Shown here: positions 54,719 through 63,956 of the stretch, piece by piece
Position numbering within the stretch: the stretch's first letter is position 1
Layout: the number at the start of each line of letters is the position of its first letter
The notes under the pieces: model-generated
Database searches by the model: none
Told to the model about the DNA's origin: nothing
The model's input: the letters and a program-made list of their open reading frames with translations, nothing else
Assembly (NCBI RefSeq): GCF_010728325.1
Contig: NZ_AP022570.1
Coordinates: 372,001-436,000, forward strand
Direction of reading: 5' to 3'
Source of the DNA: Mycolicibacterium poriferae
GTDB taxonomy: Bacteria > Actinomycetota > Actinomycetes > Mycobacteriales > Mycobacteriaceae
DNA length: 64,000 bases
Position numbers and translations under genes: made by a program

Positions 54719-55912
54719 GTGATCCGTGCTCTTGCGGCTCGGTTCGCCCGGCGGGTGGGTGCGGTGTTTCCCGGTGTGGCGATGAGCGCCGACAACGCGT
54801 TGATGTTGATCAAGGCCGTCATCGCCGGAACGATCGCCTGGGCGCTGGCCACCGAGGTGTTCCACGCCAGCAACGCGTCGTTCGCCGCGTTCGCCGCGAT
54901 GCTGCTGATGCAGCAGACCATCGCCGATTCCGTGCAGAAGGCCCTTCACTACACCGCTGCGGTGCTCGTCGGGATCGGACTGGTCAGTGCCGTCGCGCTG
55001 CCGTGGGGTCCCGGCCTGTGGCTCTTCCCGCTCATCCTCCTGGTGAGCATGCTCATCGGCCGCTGGTATCGGCTCGGCAGTCAGGGCTTCAACGTCACGG
55101 TCGCCGCCGTCTTCGCCTACGGCGTGGTGGCGATGCCCGACGCGGGCAGGTCGCCGCTGATGCTGATCGGCGATCTCGCGGCCATGGTCCTGCTGGGGGC
55201 GGGGATCGCGGTCGGCACCAATCTGCTGATCGCCCCGCCGCTGCGCTACCGCAGCGCCGAAGACGCCGTCGGCGCGTACTGCCAGTCGGTGGTCGCGCTG
55301 CTCGACGACATGGTCGCCGGGTTGGGCGACGGGGCGCCCGACGACGACCAGGCCAGGGACTGGCGCAGGCGCAGCGACGAACTGCCGGGCCTGTCCGCCC
55401 AGCCCCGCAGCACCATCGACCACGCCCTCCAGACGTCGAAGTTCAATCCGCGACGGCTGGTGACCCGCGGCAGCCCCACGTTCGACGGGCACCGGGTCAC
55501 CGTGCACGTCGTCGAACGAATCTCGCAGCAACTGGTTTTCGTGTGTGCCGGGCTGCTGCGCTTCACCGGGTCCGACGAGGACGAGTCGGCCGGTCGCCGT
55601 GCCCGCACGGAGTTCTTCGGTCAGTACGCAGCGGTGCTGTCGGCGGTACGGGACGCGATCGCCGAGAGCGCGTCGCTGCACTCCATGTCGGACCTGCGGG
55701 CCGGGACCGCATTGACCACAGTGAACGAGCAGTGCCGGTCGGCGCTGGACACGCTCAGCAGCGCTGCCGCCGTCGAAGGCGAGCACGACAAACCACGGCA
55801 GTGGGCATTCTTCGGCGCCCTGTATGCCGACGCGCAGCGCATCTGCGAAGAGATCGAATGGGCCGACGACCAGTTCCAGCAGCTGGCGCAATCCTCGGCC
55901 GGCCGCCCCTGA
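54719..55912 (+). CDS. FUSC-family (aromatic acid exporter-like) membrane protein
   Basis: The 397-residue protein has an N-terminal half with six or so membrane spans (SADNALMLIKAVIAGTIAWALATEVF, SFAAFAAMLLMQQTIADSVQKALHY, then ALPWGPGLWLFPLILLVSMLIG). Its cytoplasmic C-terminal half is mainly helical. It resembles FUSC/DUF939 proteins such as AaeB or mycobacterial homologues. GTG 54719 has GGGAGG at 8 nt; ATG 54689 (10 residues longer) lacks a ribosome-binding site. The divergent LLM gene shares the upstream region. Confidence 0.8.
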   Translation: MIRALAARFARRVGAVFPGVAMSADNALMLIKAVIAGTIAWALATEVFHASNASFAAFAAMLLMQQTIADSVQKALHYTAAVLVGIGLVSAVALPWGPGLWLFPLILLVSMLIGRWYRLGSQGFNVTVAAVFAYGVVAMPDAGRSPLMLIGDLAAMVLLGAGIAVGTNLLIAPPLRYRSAEDAVGAYCQSVVALLDDMVAGLGDGAPDDDQARDWRRRSDELPGLSAQPRSTIDHALQTSKFNPRRLVTRGSPTFDGHRVTVHVVERISQQLVFVCAGLLRFTGSDEDESAGRRARTEFFGQYAAVLSAVRDAIAESASLHSMSDLRAGTALTTVNEQCRSALDTLSSAAAVEGEHDKPRQWAFFGALYADAQRICEEIEWADDQFQQLAQSSAGRP

Positions 55913-55933
55913 GTCTCGGGGCTTTCGGCCGGA

Positions 55934-56764
55934 CTACGGGGTGAGGGCAGCCGGCCAGCTCAGCGGGTTCAGCTGCCGGAACGGGTCGGTAGACCTGATC
56001 TGTTGCAGGTCCTCGAGCTCGGCCTCCAGCTGTCGCTGCGCCCGCCCCTTGATTGCGGGAGTCCACGCGTCGGCCTCCCCCTCGGTGGGGGTCGTGGCGA
56101 TCGGCGGACCGAACGACAGATACATCCGCTGCGGTCTGGGTACCAGGGTCGGGCCGATGCCCCGCACCAACGGCATCCCCATGTCGGAGCGGCCACTGAG
56201 ACGGTGGCTGAGCCACCTGCTGGCGCGACCGAGACGGCTGTCGCGACTGACGATGCTGGTGTACACGTCGTCGCCGCCGACGAGTGCCGCGGTGACGATG
56301 GGATAGCCGTGCTCGATCGCGATCCGCGCGAAGCCATCTCGGTTCTGCCAGCTCAGCGTGTACTCCTCGCCTCTGTACTTGGCGATCTCCCGGGCGCCGC
56401 CCGGGAAGACGAGGATCGTCTCGTCCTGGTCCATCAACCGGTGGGCGGCGTCGGGGGTGCCGACCACCGCCCCGTAGGCGGTGACGAGGTCGGCTTGCAG
56501 CCCGCGCATCCGCCCGAACTGCCGGTCCGCCAGCGGACGGACGCGGGTTCCGATTGCGCTGCGTACGTAGTACGGGATCAGGAGCACCTCGGACGAGTTC
56601 TGGGTGTGGTTGCCCACCAGCAGGAATCGGCCATCGGCCGGCAGATTCTGCAGGCCACGGACATAGGGACGGTACAGGCGCATCAGCGGTGACAACGCGT
56701 CCGTTGCGGTGTCCAGCAGGGTCTCCAACGCCCGCACACTCGGCGAGATGGCGGGCTCGGTCAT
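55934..56764 (-). CDS. Lysophospholipid acyltransferase-like protein (LPLAT, MGAT-like)
   Basis: The 276-residue protein belongs to the LPLAT/DGAT2-like acyltransferases. NHTQNSSEVLL is the modified catalytic HX4D block (Asp not at the usual place), and ILVFPGGAREIAKYRGEEY matches the FPEG substrate motif. One membrane-associated helix may lie near the N-terminus. It should acylate glycerolipids or lysolipids. ATG 56764 is the clear start. It is divergent from the P450 gene. Confidence 0.8.
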   Translation of the reverse strand: MTEPAISPSVRALETLLDTATDALSPLMRLYRPYVRGLQNLPADGRFLLVGNHTQNSSEVLLIPYYVRSAIGTRVRPLADRQFGRMRGLQADLVTAYGAVVGTPDAAHRLMDQDETILVFPGGAREIAKYRGEEYTLSWQNRDGFARIAIEHGYPIVTAALVGGDDVYTSIVSRDSRLGRASRWLSHRLSGRSDMGMPLVRGIGPTLVPRPQRMYLSFGPPIATTPTEGEADAWTPAIKGRAQRQLEAELEDLQQIRSTDPFRQLNPLSWPAALTP

Positions 56765-56872
56765 CGGGCGGCGGTCCTGTCGTCTCGGGTCACTTCCGCC
56801 ATTGTCCACGCCGTGGGCGCCTGCCTCGCTGATCGCCTTCGGCTGCGCTGCCACCGGATTAGGCTCCACCGC

Positions 56873-59800
56873 ATGCAGCCTGGACCGTCCGCACCACCTG
56901 AGCTGACCGACGTGGCCTCGGCAGAAGGCCCCCTGCCCGGGCCGGAACTCCTGGCCGGGCGTCCCTACGCACTTCCGATCGACCTGCTCGCAGAACTGCA
57001 CGGACCGCTGTTCTATGCCGACTTCAACGGCGAACGGAAGCTCTACGCATGCTCGGCCCCACTGGTCGAGGAACTCTGCGACGAGACCCGCTTCGCCAAG
57101 AACCTCACCGCGTCGCTGGCCAGGATCCGACCCCTGGCCGGTGACGGGCTGTTCACCGCGTTCTACGGGGAATCGAACTGGCAGAAGGCCCATGACGTCC
57201 TGCTGCCGGGTTTCAGCTATGCGGGGTTACGCAACTATCACTCCGCGATGCTCGACATCAACGCCCAGTTGATCAGACGGTGGGACGCCGCCGCGGGGCA
57301 TGATGCCGTCGACGTGTCCACCGATCTGCAGAAGCTGGCGATGGACACCGTTGCGCTGGCCGGTTTCGGTGCCCGGTTCGAGTCGTTCGATTTCGCCGGG
57401 ATGGCGCCCATCCCGGCGAGCTTCACCGCAGCGCTGGGCGAAGTCTTCCAGAACGGGGTGACGCCGGCATTCACCGACGAGTTGACCACCCTGCACACGT
57501 TCTTCGACGAGCTGGTCGCCGGCCACCGATCCGGTCGCAGCGACGATGTCGACGACCTGCTGTCGGTGATGCTCGGCCACGACGCCAACGGCGCTCCGCT
57601 GCTTGACCCGGACAACGTCAAGAACCAGATCATGACGTTCCTGATCGCCGGACAGCTCACCACCTCCGAGCTGATGCCCAACACTCTCTACAACATCGTG
57701 CGACACCCCGCCGTGCTGGAACGCGTCCGGGCCGAGGTGGACCAGGTGTTCGGCCGCGACGACGACTACCTGCCCAGCTACGACGACATCGGGAGGTTCG
57801 AGTATCTGCGCCAGGTCATCAGCGAGACGCTGCGGCTGTCTCCCCCGGTGCTGCAGTTCGACCGGATGGCGCTGTCCGACACGGTGATCGGTGACCGGTA
57901 CCCGATCAAGAAAGGTGAGGCGGTCAGTGTCCTCACCGGTGCGCTGCACCGCCAGCCCGGCTGGGGGGACAACGTCGAGCTGTTCGACCCCGAGCGATTC
58001 TCCCCGCAGCGCAGCCAGTCCCGGCCGGCAAGCCTGTTCAAACCGTTCGGCACCGGCGCGCGCTCGTGCATCGGTCGCCAGTTCGCGCTGCACGAGGCCA
58101 CCATGGCGATCGCCCGCATCGTCCACCGCTACCGGATGATCGATTCGCGACACTACGTGCTGCAGTGGGACGGTCCCGGCAGCCGGCGCCCCGTGGGCTT
58201 TCACCTCGATCTCCTCCGGCGCACCGCGGAGGAACGGGCGGACCGCCCGGGCCCCGACGTCGCACCGGACTCGCGTCCCATCAACACTCCCGCGTCCGCC
58301 GTCAAGGCGGGGACGACGCTGGCCGTCCTGCACGGCTCGAATCTGGGCACCTGCCGGGCGTTGGCCGCGCAACTCGCCGAGGAAGGCACCGACCACGGGT
58401 GCCAGGCCACGGTGGCGCCCCTCGACAGCGCGGCCGGGGCGCTGCCGTCGGCCGACGTCACCCTCATCGTCGCCGCGTCCTACAACGGACAGCCCACCGA
58501 CGACGCCCGGGCGTTCATGGCGTGGCTGAACGACCCCGACACCTCGCTGGCCGGCAGCCCGCTGTTCGCGGTATTGGGGGTCGGCGACCACAACTGGGCC
58601 GATACGTACCAGGCCATTCCCCAGCGGATCGAGGATCGCCTCACCGAGCTGGGCGCCACCGCCCTGGTTGCGCGAGCGTCAGCCGATACCTCCGGTGACC
58701 TCACCGGAACGGTCGAGGAGTTCTCCGCGGCGTTCTGGACGGCAGTGGCGCAGCGCTTCGGTGATCCGGATGCCGCGCCCGTCAGCGATGCCGACGAACC
58801 GCTCTACGAGCTGCGCACCATCGTCGGTCCCGTCACCAGTGCCATCGACGCCCGCTTCGACGTGACGCCGATGACGGTTCTGGAGAACACCGAGCTGGTC
58901 AGCGACACCGCCTTCGGACAGGCCAAACGTTATGTGCGGATTGCGCTTCCGGAGGGCATTGAATACCACACCGGCGATCACCTCACCGTGCTCGCCGACA
59001 ATCCACCCGAACTGGTCGACACGGTGATCCAGTTGTTGGAGATCGAGCCGGACCTACGGCTGTCGATCAACCCTCGACGCAACTCGCGGCGGCTGATCGC
59101 ACTCGACCGGGAGGTCAGTGTGCGCGAGTTGCTCACCCATTTCGTGGAATTGCGCAAGCCGGCCACGAAGAGTCAGTTGACGCGATTGGCGGCGACGAAT
59201 CCGTGTACACCCGAACGACAACGGCTCGAAGAGCTCGCCGCGTCAGCGGAGCCGGCCGTGCTCAGTCCGCTGGAGTGCCTGCTGGAGTTCCCTGCCTGTG
59301 AGATCACCGGCGCCGAGCTGCTCGAGCTACTCGAACCCATGACGCCGCGGCACTATTCGATCGGCTCGTCGTCGCGATTGTCGCCTCAGGTGGTCGGGCT
59401 GGTGGTCAGCGTGCTCGACGCGCCGGCGCGCTCCGGCCGCGGGTTGTTCCAGGGCGTGGCCTCCAATCACCTGGCGGCGGCCAAACCCGGTCAGGTCGTG
59501 CGGGCCCGGGTGGACGCCGCGCGCCAGGCATTCCGGGCGGGCGCCGAACCCACCCGAAACGTGATCCTGGTCAGCGCCGGCACCGGGGTCGCCCCGTTCT
59601 GCGGTTTCCTGCTCGACCGCCTGGCCGCCCAACAGGCCGGTGAGCCCTTCGCCCCGGCACTGTGCTTCTTCGGCGTCCGCGATCCCGCGGTCGACTACAT
59701 CTTCCGCGAGCAGTTCGAAGAAGGTGAGGCGCTCGGCGTCGTGCGCATGCGGCCGGCGTTCTCGCGGGCGCCGCAGGACGGCGTGCGGTACGTGCAGGAC

Positions 59801-60025
59801 CGCATCGCCGCGGACGCCGACGATGTCTGGGACATGCTGGGTGACCCCGCCAAGGACACCTACGTCTATGTCTGCGGTGACGGCGCGCGCATGGCACCCG
59901 CGGTCCGCGAGGCGTTCACGGACATCTACCGGTCCCGCACCGGCGACGACTCGGACGCCGCACAGCGGTGGCTCACCGGCCTGGTCGAATCCGATCGCTA
60001 CGTCGAGGACGTCTGGGCCGGCTGA
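56873..60025 (+). CDS. Self-sufficient CYP102-type P450-reductase fusion
   Basis: The 1050-residue protein is collinear with P450 BM3 (1049 aa). The P450 domain has ExxR (ISETLRLSP) and heme loop FGTGARSCIGRQ with Cys399. The reductase has an FMN part (HGSNLGTCRALA, AASYNGQPTDDARAF), an FAD part (PRHYSIGSSS) and an NADPH part (SAGTGVAPFCGFLL), and ends RYVEDVWAG. The I-helix reads IAGQLTTSE (residues 258-266): the BM3 His266-Glu267 pair is Gln-Leu. BM3 Arg47 may be Glu, while DGLFT with the Phe87 equivalent is kept. It should hydroxylate fatty acids or similar chains, with proton delivery possibly changed. Confidence 0.92.
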   Translation: MQPGPSAPPELTDVASAEGPLPGPELLAGRPYALPIDLLAELHGPLFYADFNGERKLYACSAPLVEELCDETRFAKNLTASLARIRPLAGDGLFTAFYGESNWQKAHDVLLPGFSYAGLRNYHSAMLDINAQLIRRWDAAAGHDAVDVSTDLQKLAMDTVALAGFGARFESFDFAGMAPIPASFTAALGEVFQNGVTPAFTDELTTLHTFFDELVAGHRSGRSDDVDDLLSVMLGHDANGAPLLDPDNVKNQIMTFLIAGQLTTSELMPNTLYNIVRHPAVLERVRAEVDQVFGRDDDYLPSYDDIGRFEYLRQVISETLRLSPPVLQFDRMALSDTVIGDRYPIKKGEAVSVLTGALHRQPGWGDNVELFDPERFSPQRSQSRPASLFKPFGTGARSCIGRQFALHEATMAIARIVHRYRMIDSRHYVLQWDGPGSRRPVGFHLDLLRRTAEERADRPGPDVAPDSRPINTPASAVKAGTTLAVLHGSNLGTCRALAAQLAEEGTDHGCQATVAPLDSAAGALPSADVTLIVAASYNGQPTDDARAFMAWLNDPDTSLAGSPLFAVLGVGDHNWADTYQAIPQRIEDRLTELGATALVARASADTSGDLTGTVEEFSAAFWTAVAQRFGDPDAAPVSDADEPLYELRTIVGPVTSAIDARFDVTPMTVLENTELVSDTAFGQAKRYVRIALPEGIEYHTGDHLTVLADNPPELVDTVIQLLEIEPDLRLSINPRRNSRRLIALDREVSVRELLTHFVELRKPATKSQLTRLAATNPCTPERQRLEELAASAEPAVLSPLECLLEFPACEITGAELLELLEPMTPRHYSIGSSSRLSPQVVGLVVSVLDAPARSGRGLFQGVASNHLAAAKPGQVVRARVDAARQAFRAGAEPTRNVILVSAGTGVAPFCGFLLDRLAAQQAGEPFAPALCFFGVRDPAVDYIFREQFEEGEALGVVRMRPAFSRAPQDGVRYVQDRIAADADDVWDMLGDPAKDTYVYVCGDGARMAPAVREAFTDIYRSRTGDDSDAAQRWLTGLVESDRYVEDVWAG

Positions 60026-60034
60026 CCGACGCCG

Positions 60035-61516
60035 TCACCTGTCCGGCAGCCACGTGGTGCGGCGCTGCCACTGCCATTCACTCCCCGCGGGAACAGACGC
60101 CGCGGGTCGACGCCGGAACGCCCGGATGCCGAGAACACCGGCGAACGGCAGCAGCACCAGCGCGGGAAGCTGATAACGCCAGGAGAATTCGAACGCGGCC
60201 GAGAGAATCAGCATCGTGAGCGCCATCCCCAGGGCCAACGCGATGGCCGACCGCACGCCACTGGTGCGGGCCCGGCCCACGCCCAGCGCGGCGGCCAGGG
60301 CGATGAGCCCGAACACCGCCAGCAGCGGCCCCGGCATGTAACCGACGCTGAGCTGGTAGCCGCGCAGGAACGCGGCCAGGCCGGGCACGGTGGTCGGGTC
60401 GCGCCCGCTGAACTCCTGCGCGACATCCTTGGTCAGTTCCCGGTCGGCGTTGGGGAACTCACGCTGGAACTGCCATCGGCTCACCGGCACGTCCCCGGGC
60501 GCGTCGACGCGGGTGGGCCGAAATCCTTTTGCGAAGTCGACCGTCACCGCCCACGCGAAGTCCAGCGGTTGCTGCCCGATCACGGTCCAGCCGAACTCCC
60601 GCTGGACCTGGTAGAGATCCGTGCCCGGCGGGAAGCGGTCGCGGAAACCCTTCTCGCGCTGGATGTGGGCGTAGTCGTCGAGGCGCCGGCGGTCGTCCAA
60701 CGGCTCGGTGGGGCAGGCCCGTTCGAGCAGCGCATCCAGCTCGAGGGTGTCGCAGTCGGCGATCACCGCGGCACGCCCGTAGAGCACCTGGCTGGTGGTG
60801 CGGGTCAAGCCCCACTTGCCGGTCTCGGCGTGGAAGTAGGTCGCGTACCCTCCGAGCACCGCGCCGCAGGCCAGCACGAAGGCCACGATGCGCAGGCCGA
60901 CCGTCCGCCAGCCGGGCGCGGTGCGCAGCAACCGCCACGCACCGCCGGCGATGAGCAGGTAGCCGAGGATGGGAACCACGAGGGCCAGCGCCACCAGGCG
61001 CAGCATGACCGCCATCCCGACCAGCAGCCCGGCCAGCGCCGCCCGGCGGGGGCTGGGGGCCCCGGTACCCAACAACACCCACAGCAGCGCCACCAGCAGC
61101 ACCTGCTGCCAGGCGTCTGACATGATCAGCTGCTCGATCTGGATCTGGTAACCGTCGAGCAGCAGCGGCGCAGCGGCCGCCGCCGCCCACCACCGGTTGA
61201 CGCCGTAGCGCAGTGCCAGAGCCGACAGCGCGACGGCGGAGACGACCCCGGCGACGTGCTGCACGGCGGTGACGAGTTCCAGTCCACCGACCGCGAGCAG
61301 CGGGGTCAGGACGAACAGTTCGTATCCGATGGGGTTCAGGCCGCTCGGATTGAATTCGCCGAGGTTGCCCAGGTAGCGGAACGAGTCGACGAACAGCAGC
61401 GCCGGTTGGTAGGCGAACCAGGACAGCACCCGCAGCACCACGCCGGCGAGCACCAGCACGCTCAGCAGCCAGTGCCGGCGAATCAGCCTGCCGGCACTGC
61501 CCAGGACGGCGACCAC
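60035..61516 (-). CDS. GT-C-like multi-spanning membrane glycosyltransferase
   Basis: The 493-residue protein has about 11-12 membrane spans, an early extracytoplasmic loop with Asp (FVDSFRYLGNLGEFNPSG) of the D/E motif type, and a large C-proximal extracellular loop. This layout is of GT-C polyprenyl-phosphosugar transferases (DPM/ArnT or mannosyltransferase-like). No specific family name is certain. It lies 5 nt downstream of the UDP-sulfoquinovose synthase stop on the same strand, so a link to that sugar is plausible but unproven. Confidence 0.7.
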   Translation of the reverse strand: MVAVLGSAGRLIRRHWLLSVLVLAGVVLRVLSWFAYQPALLFVDSFRYLGNLGEFNPSGLNPIGYELFVLTPLLAVGGLELVTAVQHVAGVVSAVALSALALRYGVNRWWAAAAAAPLLLDGYQIQIEQLIMSDAWQQVLLVALLWVLLGTGAPSPRRAALAGLLVGMAVMLRLVALALVVPILGYLLIAGGAWRLLRTAPGWRTVGLRIVAFVLACGAVLGGYATYFHAETGKWGLTRTTSQVLYGRAAVIADCDTLELDALLERACPTEPLDDRRRLDDYAHIQREKGFRDRFPPGTDLYQVQREFGWTVIGQQPLDFAWAVTVDFAKGFRPTRVDAPGDVPVSRWQFQREFPNADRELTKDVAQEFSGRDPTTVPGLAAFLRGYQLSVGYMPGPLLAVFGLIALAAALGVGRARTSGVRSAIALALGMALTMLILSAAFEFSWRYQLPALVLLPFAGVLGIRAFRRRPAASVPAGSEWQWQRRTTWLPDR

Positions 61517-61521
61517 GCCGC

Positions 61522-62685
61522 TCAGCTGTTACCGGAGCTCGTCCACTGCACCGTCGGATACAGCTTCTCGGTGTCGACGCGGTGCTTGTTCTGCTCGACG
61601 ATGGGAAACATCGACTCGATCAACACATCGGAGAGCAGGTGCGGGTCCAGACCGAGCTCGACGAGCCCGGTGTGTTTGACGTTGTAGTAGTGCTCCTGCA
61701 GCTCGATGCGGGGGTTGGTGAGGTGCTCGATCTGTACCGGGCCCGGGAACTGCGCCGACACGACATCGGCGATCTGGCGCACCGACTTGGACTCGGTCAT
61801 CTGGTTGAACACCCGGAACTCACCGCGCTCGGCGGGGTTCTCCACAGCCAGCCGGATGCACTCGACGGTGTCGCGGATGTCGATCAGACCCCTGATCTGG
61901 TTGCCGGTGCCGTACACCGTCAGCGGCTCGCCGAGTACCGCCTGGATGACGAACCGGTTGAGCACCGTGCCGAACACGCTGTCGTAGTCGAAGCGGGTGG
62001 CCAGCCGCGGATCGAGCGCGGTCTGCGGCGTCGTCTGGCCGTAGACCACACCCTGGTTGAGGTCGGTGGCCCGCAGACCCCAGGCGCGGCAGGTGAACTC
62101 CATGTTGTGCGAGTCGTGCACCTTGCTCAGGTGATAGAACGATCCCGGCCGTTTCGGGAACAGCACACGGTCCCTGCGCCCGTTGTGTTCCAGTTCCAGC
62201 CAGCCCTCTTCGATGTCGACGTTGGGCGTGCCGTACTCGCCCATCGTGCCGAGCTTGACCAGGTGGATGTCGCGGTCCAGCTCACCGATCGCATACAGCA
62301 GGTTCAGCGTGCCGATGACGTTGTTGTGCTGGGTGTAGACGGCGTGGGCGCGGTCGATCATCGAGTACGGCGCGGCACGCTGCTCGGCGAAGTGCACGAC
62401 CGCGTCGGGCGCGAACTCCCGCAGCGTCGCGTACACGAAATCGGCGTCGAGCAGATCGCCGACGTAGGTGGGGAGCCGCTTCCCGGAGTGCTCCTCCCAC
62501 GCCGCCACCCGGGTGGACAGGTCTTCGATCGGCACCAGGCTGCACACGCCGAGTTCGTCGTCGTAACCGCGCCGGGCGAAGTTGTCGAGCACCGCCACGT
62601 CATGTCCGCGATCGGACAGATGCAGTGCAGTGGGCCATCCGAGGTATCCGTCACCGCCGAGCACGAGAACTCGCAAAACAGCCAT
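61522..62685 (-). CDS. UDP-sulfoquinovose synthase (SQD1/SqdB family)
   Basis: The 387-residue protein is closely collinear with Arabidopsis SQD1. Matches are GGDGYLGWPTALHLS, GEQR/AEQRAAPYSMIDRAHAVYTQ, VKLGTMGEYGTPNVDIEEG, FYHLSKVHDSHN with the catalytic YxxxK, and ATDLNQGVVYG. The enzyme makes UDP-sulfoquinovose from UDP-glucose and sulfite. No SqdX/SQD2-like transferase is recognisable in the window, so the acceptor is unknown; it need not be SQDG. The GT-C protein follows with 5 nt between. The divergent SAM methyltransferase starts 90 bp away. Confidence 0.9.
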   Translation of the reverse strand: MAVLRVLVLGGDGYLGWPTALHLSDRGHDVAVLDNFARRGYDDELGVCSLVPIEDLSTRVAAWEEHSGKRLPTYVGDLLDADFVYATLREFAPDAVVHFAEQRAAPYSMIDRAHAVYTQHNNVIGTLNLLYAIGELDRDIHLVKLGTMGEYGTPNVDIEEGWLELEHNGRRDRVLFPKRPGSFYHLSKVHDSHNMEFTCRAWGLRATDLNQGVVYGQTTPQTALDPRLATRFDYDSVFGTVLNRFVIQAVLGEPLTVYGTGNQIRGLIDIRDTVECIRLAVENPAERGEFRVFNQMTESKSVRQIADVVSAQFPGPVQIEHLTNPRIELQEHYYNVKHTGLVELGLDPHLLSDVLIESMFPIVEQNKHRVDTEKLYPTVQWTSSGNS

Positions 62686-62775
62686 CCCTTTCGCCGCTGG
62701 TGAACCTGAGCCTAAGACACGGGCACAACCACGTGCACAATTGCGGCAACACGCGCGATTCACAGGGAGGGTCAT

Positions 62776-63495
62776 ATGGCCGAGGACCGGGGGGCGTTCA
62801 CAGCGGCCACGGGCCGTCAACTCGAGGCGGCCGGACGGGACAAGCCGCGGTACCGCCGCTACCAGTACGACCTGATCGCACCGCACTGCGGCCGCACGAT
62901 CCTCGAGGTCGGTGCCGGTCTGGGCGAGTTCGCCGAGCAGTTCGACGACGTGGACCGGCTGGTGTTGACCGATGTGGATCCCGGCGCCGTGGAATTGATG
63001 GCGCGGCGCTTCGCCGGGCGGCCCGAGGTCCAGACCAGGACGTTGGCGCTGGGCGTGGCACCGGAGCTCGAGGAACCGGTCGACTCGGTGGTCGCGATCA
63101 ACGTGCTCGAGCACATCGAGGACGACGCCGGCGCGTTGCGGTCGCTGGCCACCGCGGTGCAGCCGGGCGGCAGCATCGTGCTGTGGGTGCCCGGTTACCA
63201 GCAGCTCTACGGGGAGTTCGACCGCAAGGTCGGCCACGTGCGCCGGTACACACCGGCCACGTTGGCGAGCGCCGTGCGGCGCGCCGGGCTGGACGTCGAG
63301 CTGGTCAAGCCGGTCAACCTGCTCGGCGGCATCGCGTGGTGGCTGACGGTGCGCCGGGGTGGTTCGACGTCACCGGATTCCAAACTCGTGGCGGTGTTCG
63401 ACCGCTTCGTCGTTCCGGTGACCCGGGCGCTGGAGCGGGTGATGCGCCCGCCCTTCGGGCAATCGGTGCTGTGCGTGGCCCGGGTCCGGGCGTGA
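62776..63495 (+). CDS. Class I SAM-dependent methyltransferase
   Basis: The 239-residue protein has the SAM site LEVGAGLGEFAEQF (motif I), VLTDVDPGAVELM (motif II) and VVAINVLEHIEDDAGALRSL (post II). The substrate is unknown; glycolipid or sugar O-methylation fits the surroundings. ATG 62776 follows GGAGGGTCAT. The downstream GtrA gene overlaps its stop by GTGA, so the two are coupled. Confidence 0.85.
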   Translation: MAEDRGAFTAATGRQLEAAGRDKPRYRRYQYDLIAPHCGRTILEVGAGLGEFAEQFDDVDRLVLTDVDPGAVELMARRFAGRPEVQTRTLALGVAPELEEPVDSVVAINVLEHIEDDAGALRSLATAVQPGGSIVLWVPGYQQLYGEFDRKVGHVRRYTPATLASAVRRAGLDVELVKPVNLLGGIAWWLTVRRGGSTSPDSKLVAVFDRFVVPVTRALERVMRPPFGQSVLCVARVRA

Positions 63496-63956
63496 GCCAA
63501 GGGCTGCGCCGTCCCCGCGTCCGGCTGTGGGGCCGCTACACCGGCGCCTCGGTCATCGCCGGCCTGATCAGCGAGGCGGTCTTCCTGCTCACCTACTGGC
63601 TGGCGGGGGCGCCGCTGCTGGCCAGCGTGCTCGCCTTCGTCGCCGGTGCGGTCCCCAACTACCTGATGAACCGGTACTGGGCGTGGCAGCAGCGGGGCCG
63701 CCCGCACCACCGCAGGGAGGTGCTGCCGTATGCCGTCATCGTCATCGTCACCGCCGTCACCGCGATCCTGGTCACCACCGCCGCCGACGGCTGGGTGCGC
63801 GACCACGTCGACTCGCACGCCTGGCAGGTCGTCCTCGTCGGAGCGTCGTTCCTGGGCACCTACGGCGCGATGTTCGTGCTGAAGTTCGTGCTGTTCGACC
63901 GGTTCATCTTCGTCGACCGCCGCGCACGTACTCCCGGAACCACGTCCGCACCATGA
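63492..63956 (+). CDS. GtrA-family membrane protein
   Basis: The 154-residue protein has four membrane spans and the GtrA pattern: GRYTGASVIAGLISEAVFLLTYWL, FVAGAVPNYLMNRYWAW and FVLKFVLFDRFIF. GtrA-like proteins are linked to flipping undecaprenyl/decaprenyl-linked sugars. It starts with GTG overlapping the methyltransferase stop. Together with the methyltransferase, GT-C protein and SQD1 it suggests a sugar-modification locus. A convergent partial frame overlaps its end. Confidence 0.85.
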   Translation: MSQGLRRPRVRLWGRYTGASVIAGLISEAVFLLTYWLAGAPLLASVLAFVAGAVPNYLMNRYWAWQQRGRPHHRREVLPYAVIVIVTAVTAILVTTAADGWVRDHVDSHAWQVVLVGASFLGTYGAMFVLKFVLFDRFIFVDRRARTPGTTSAP

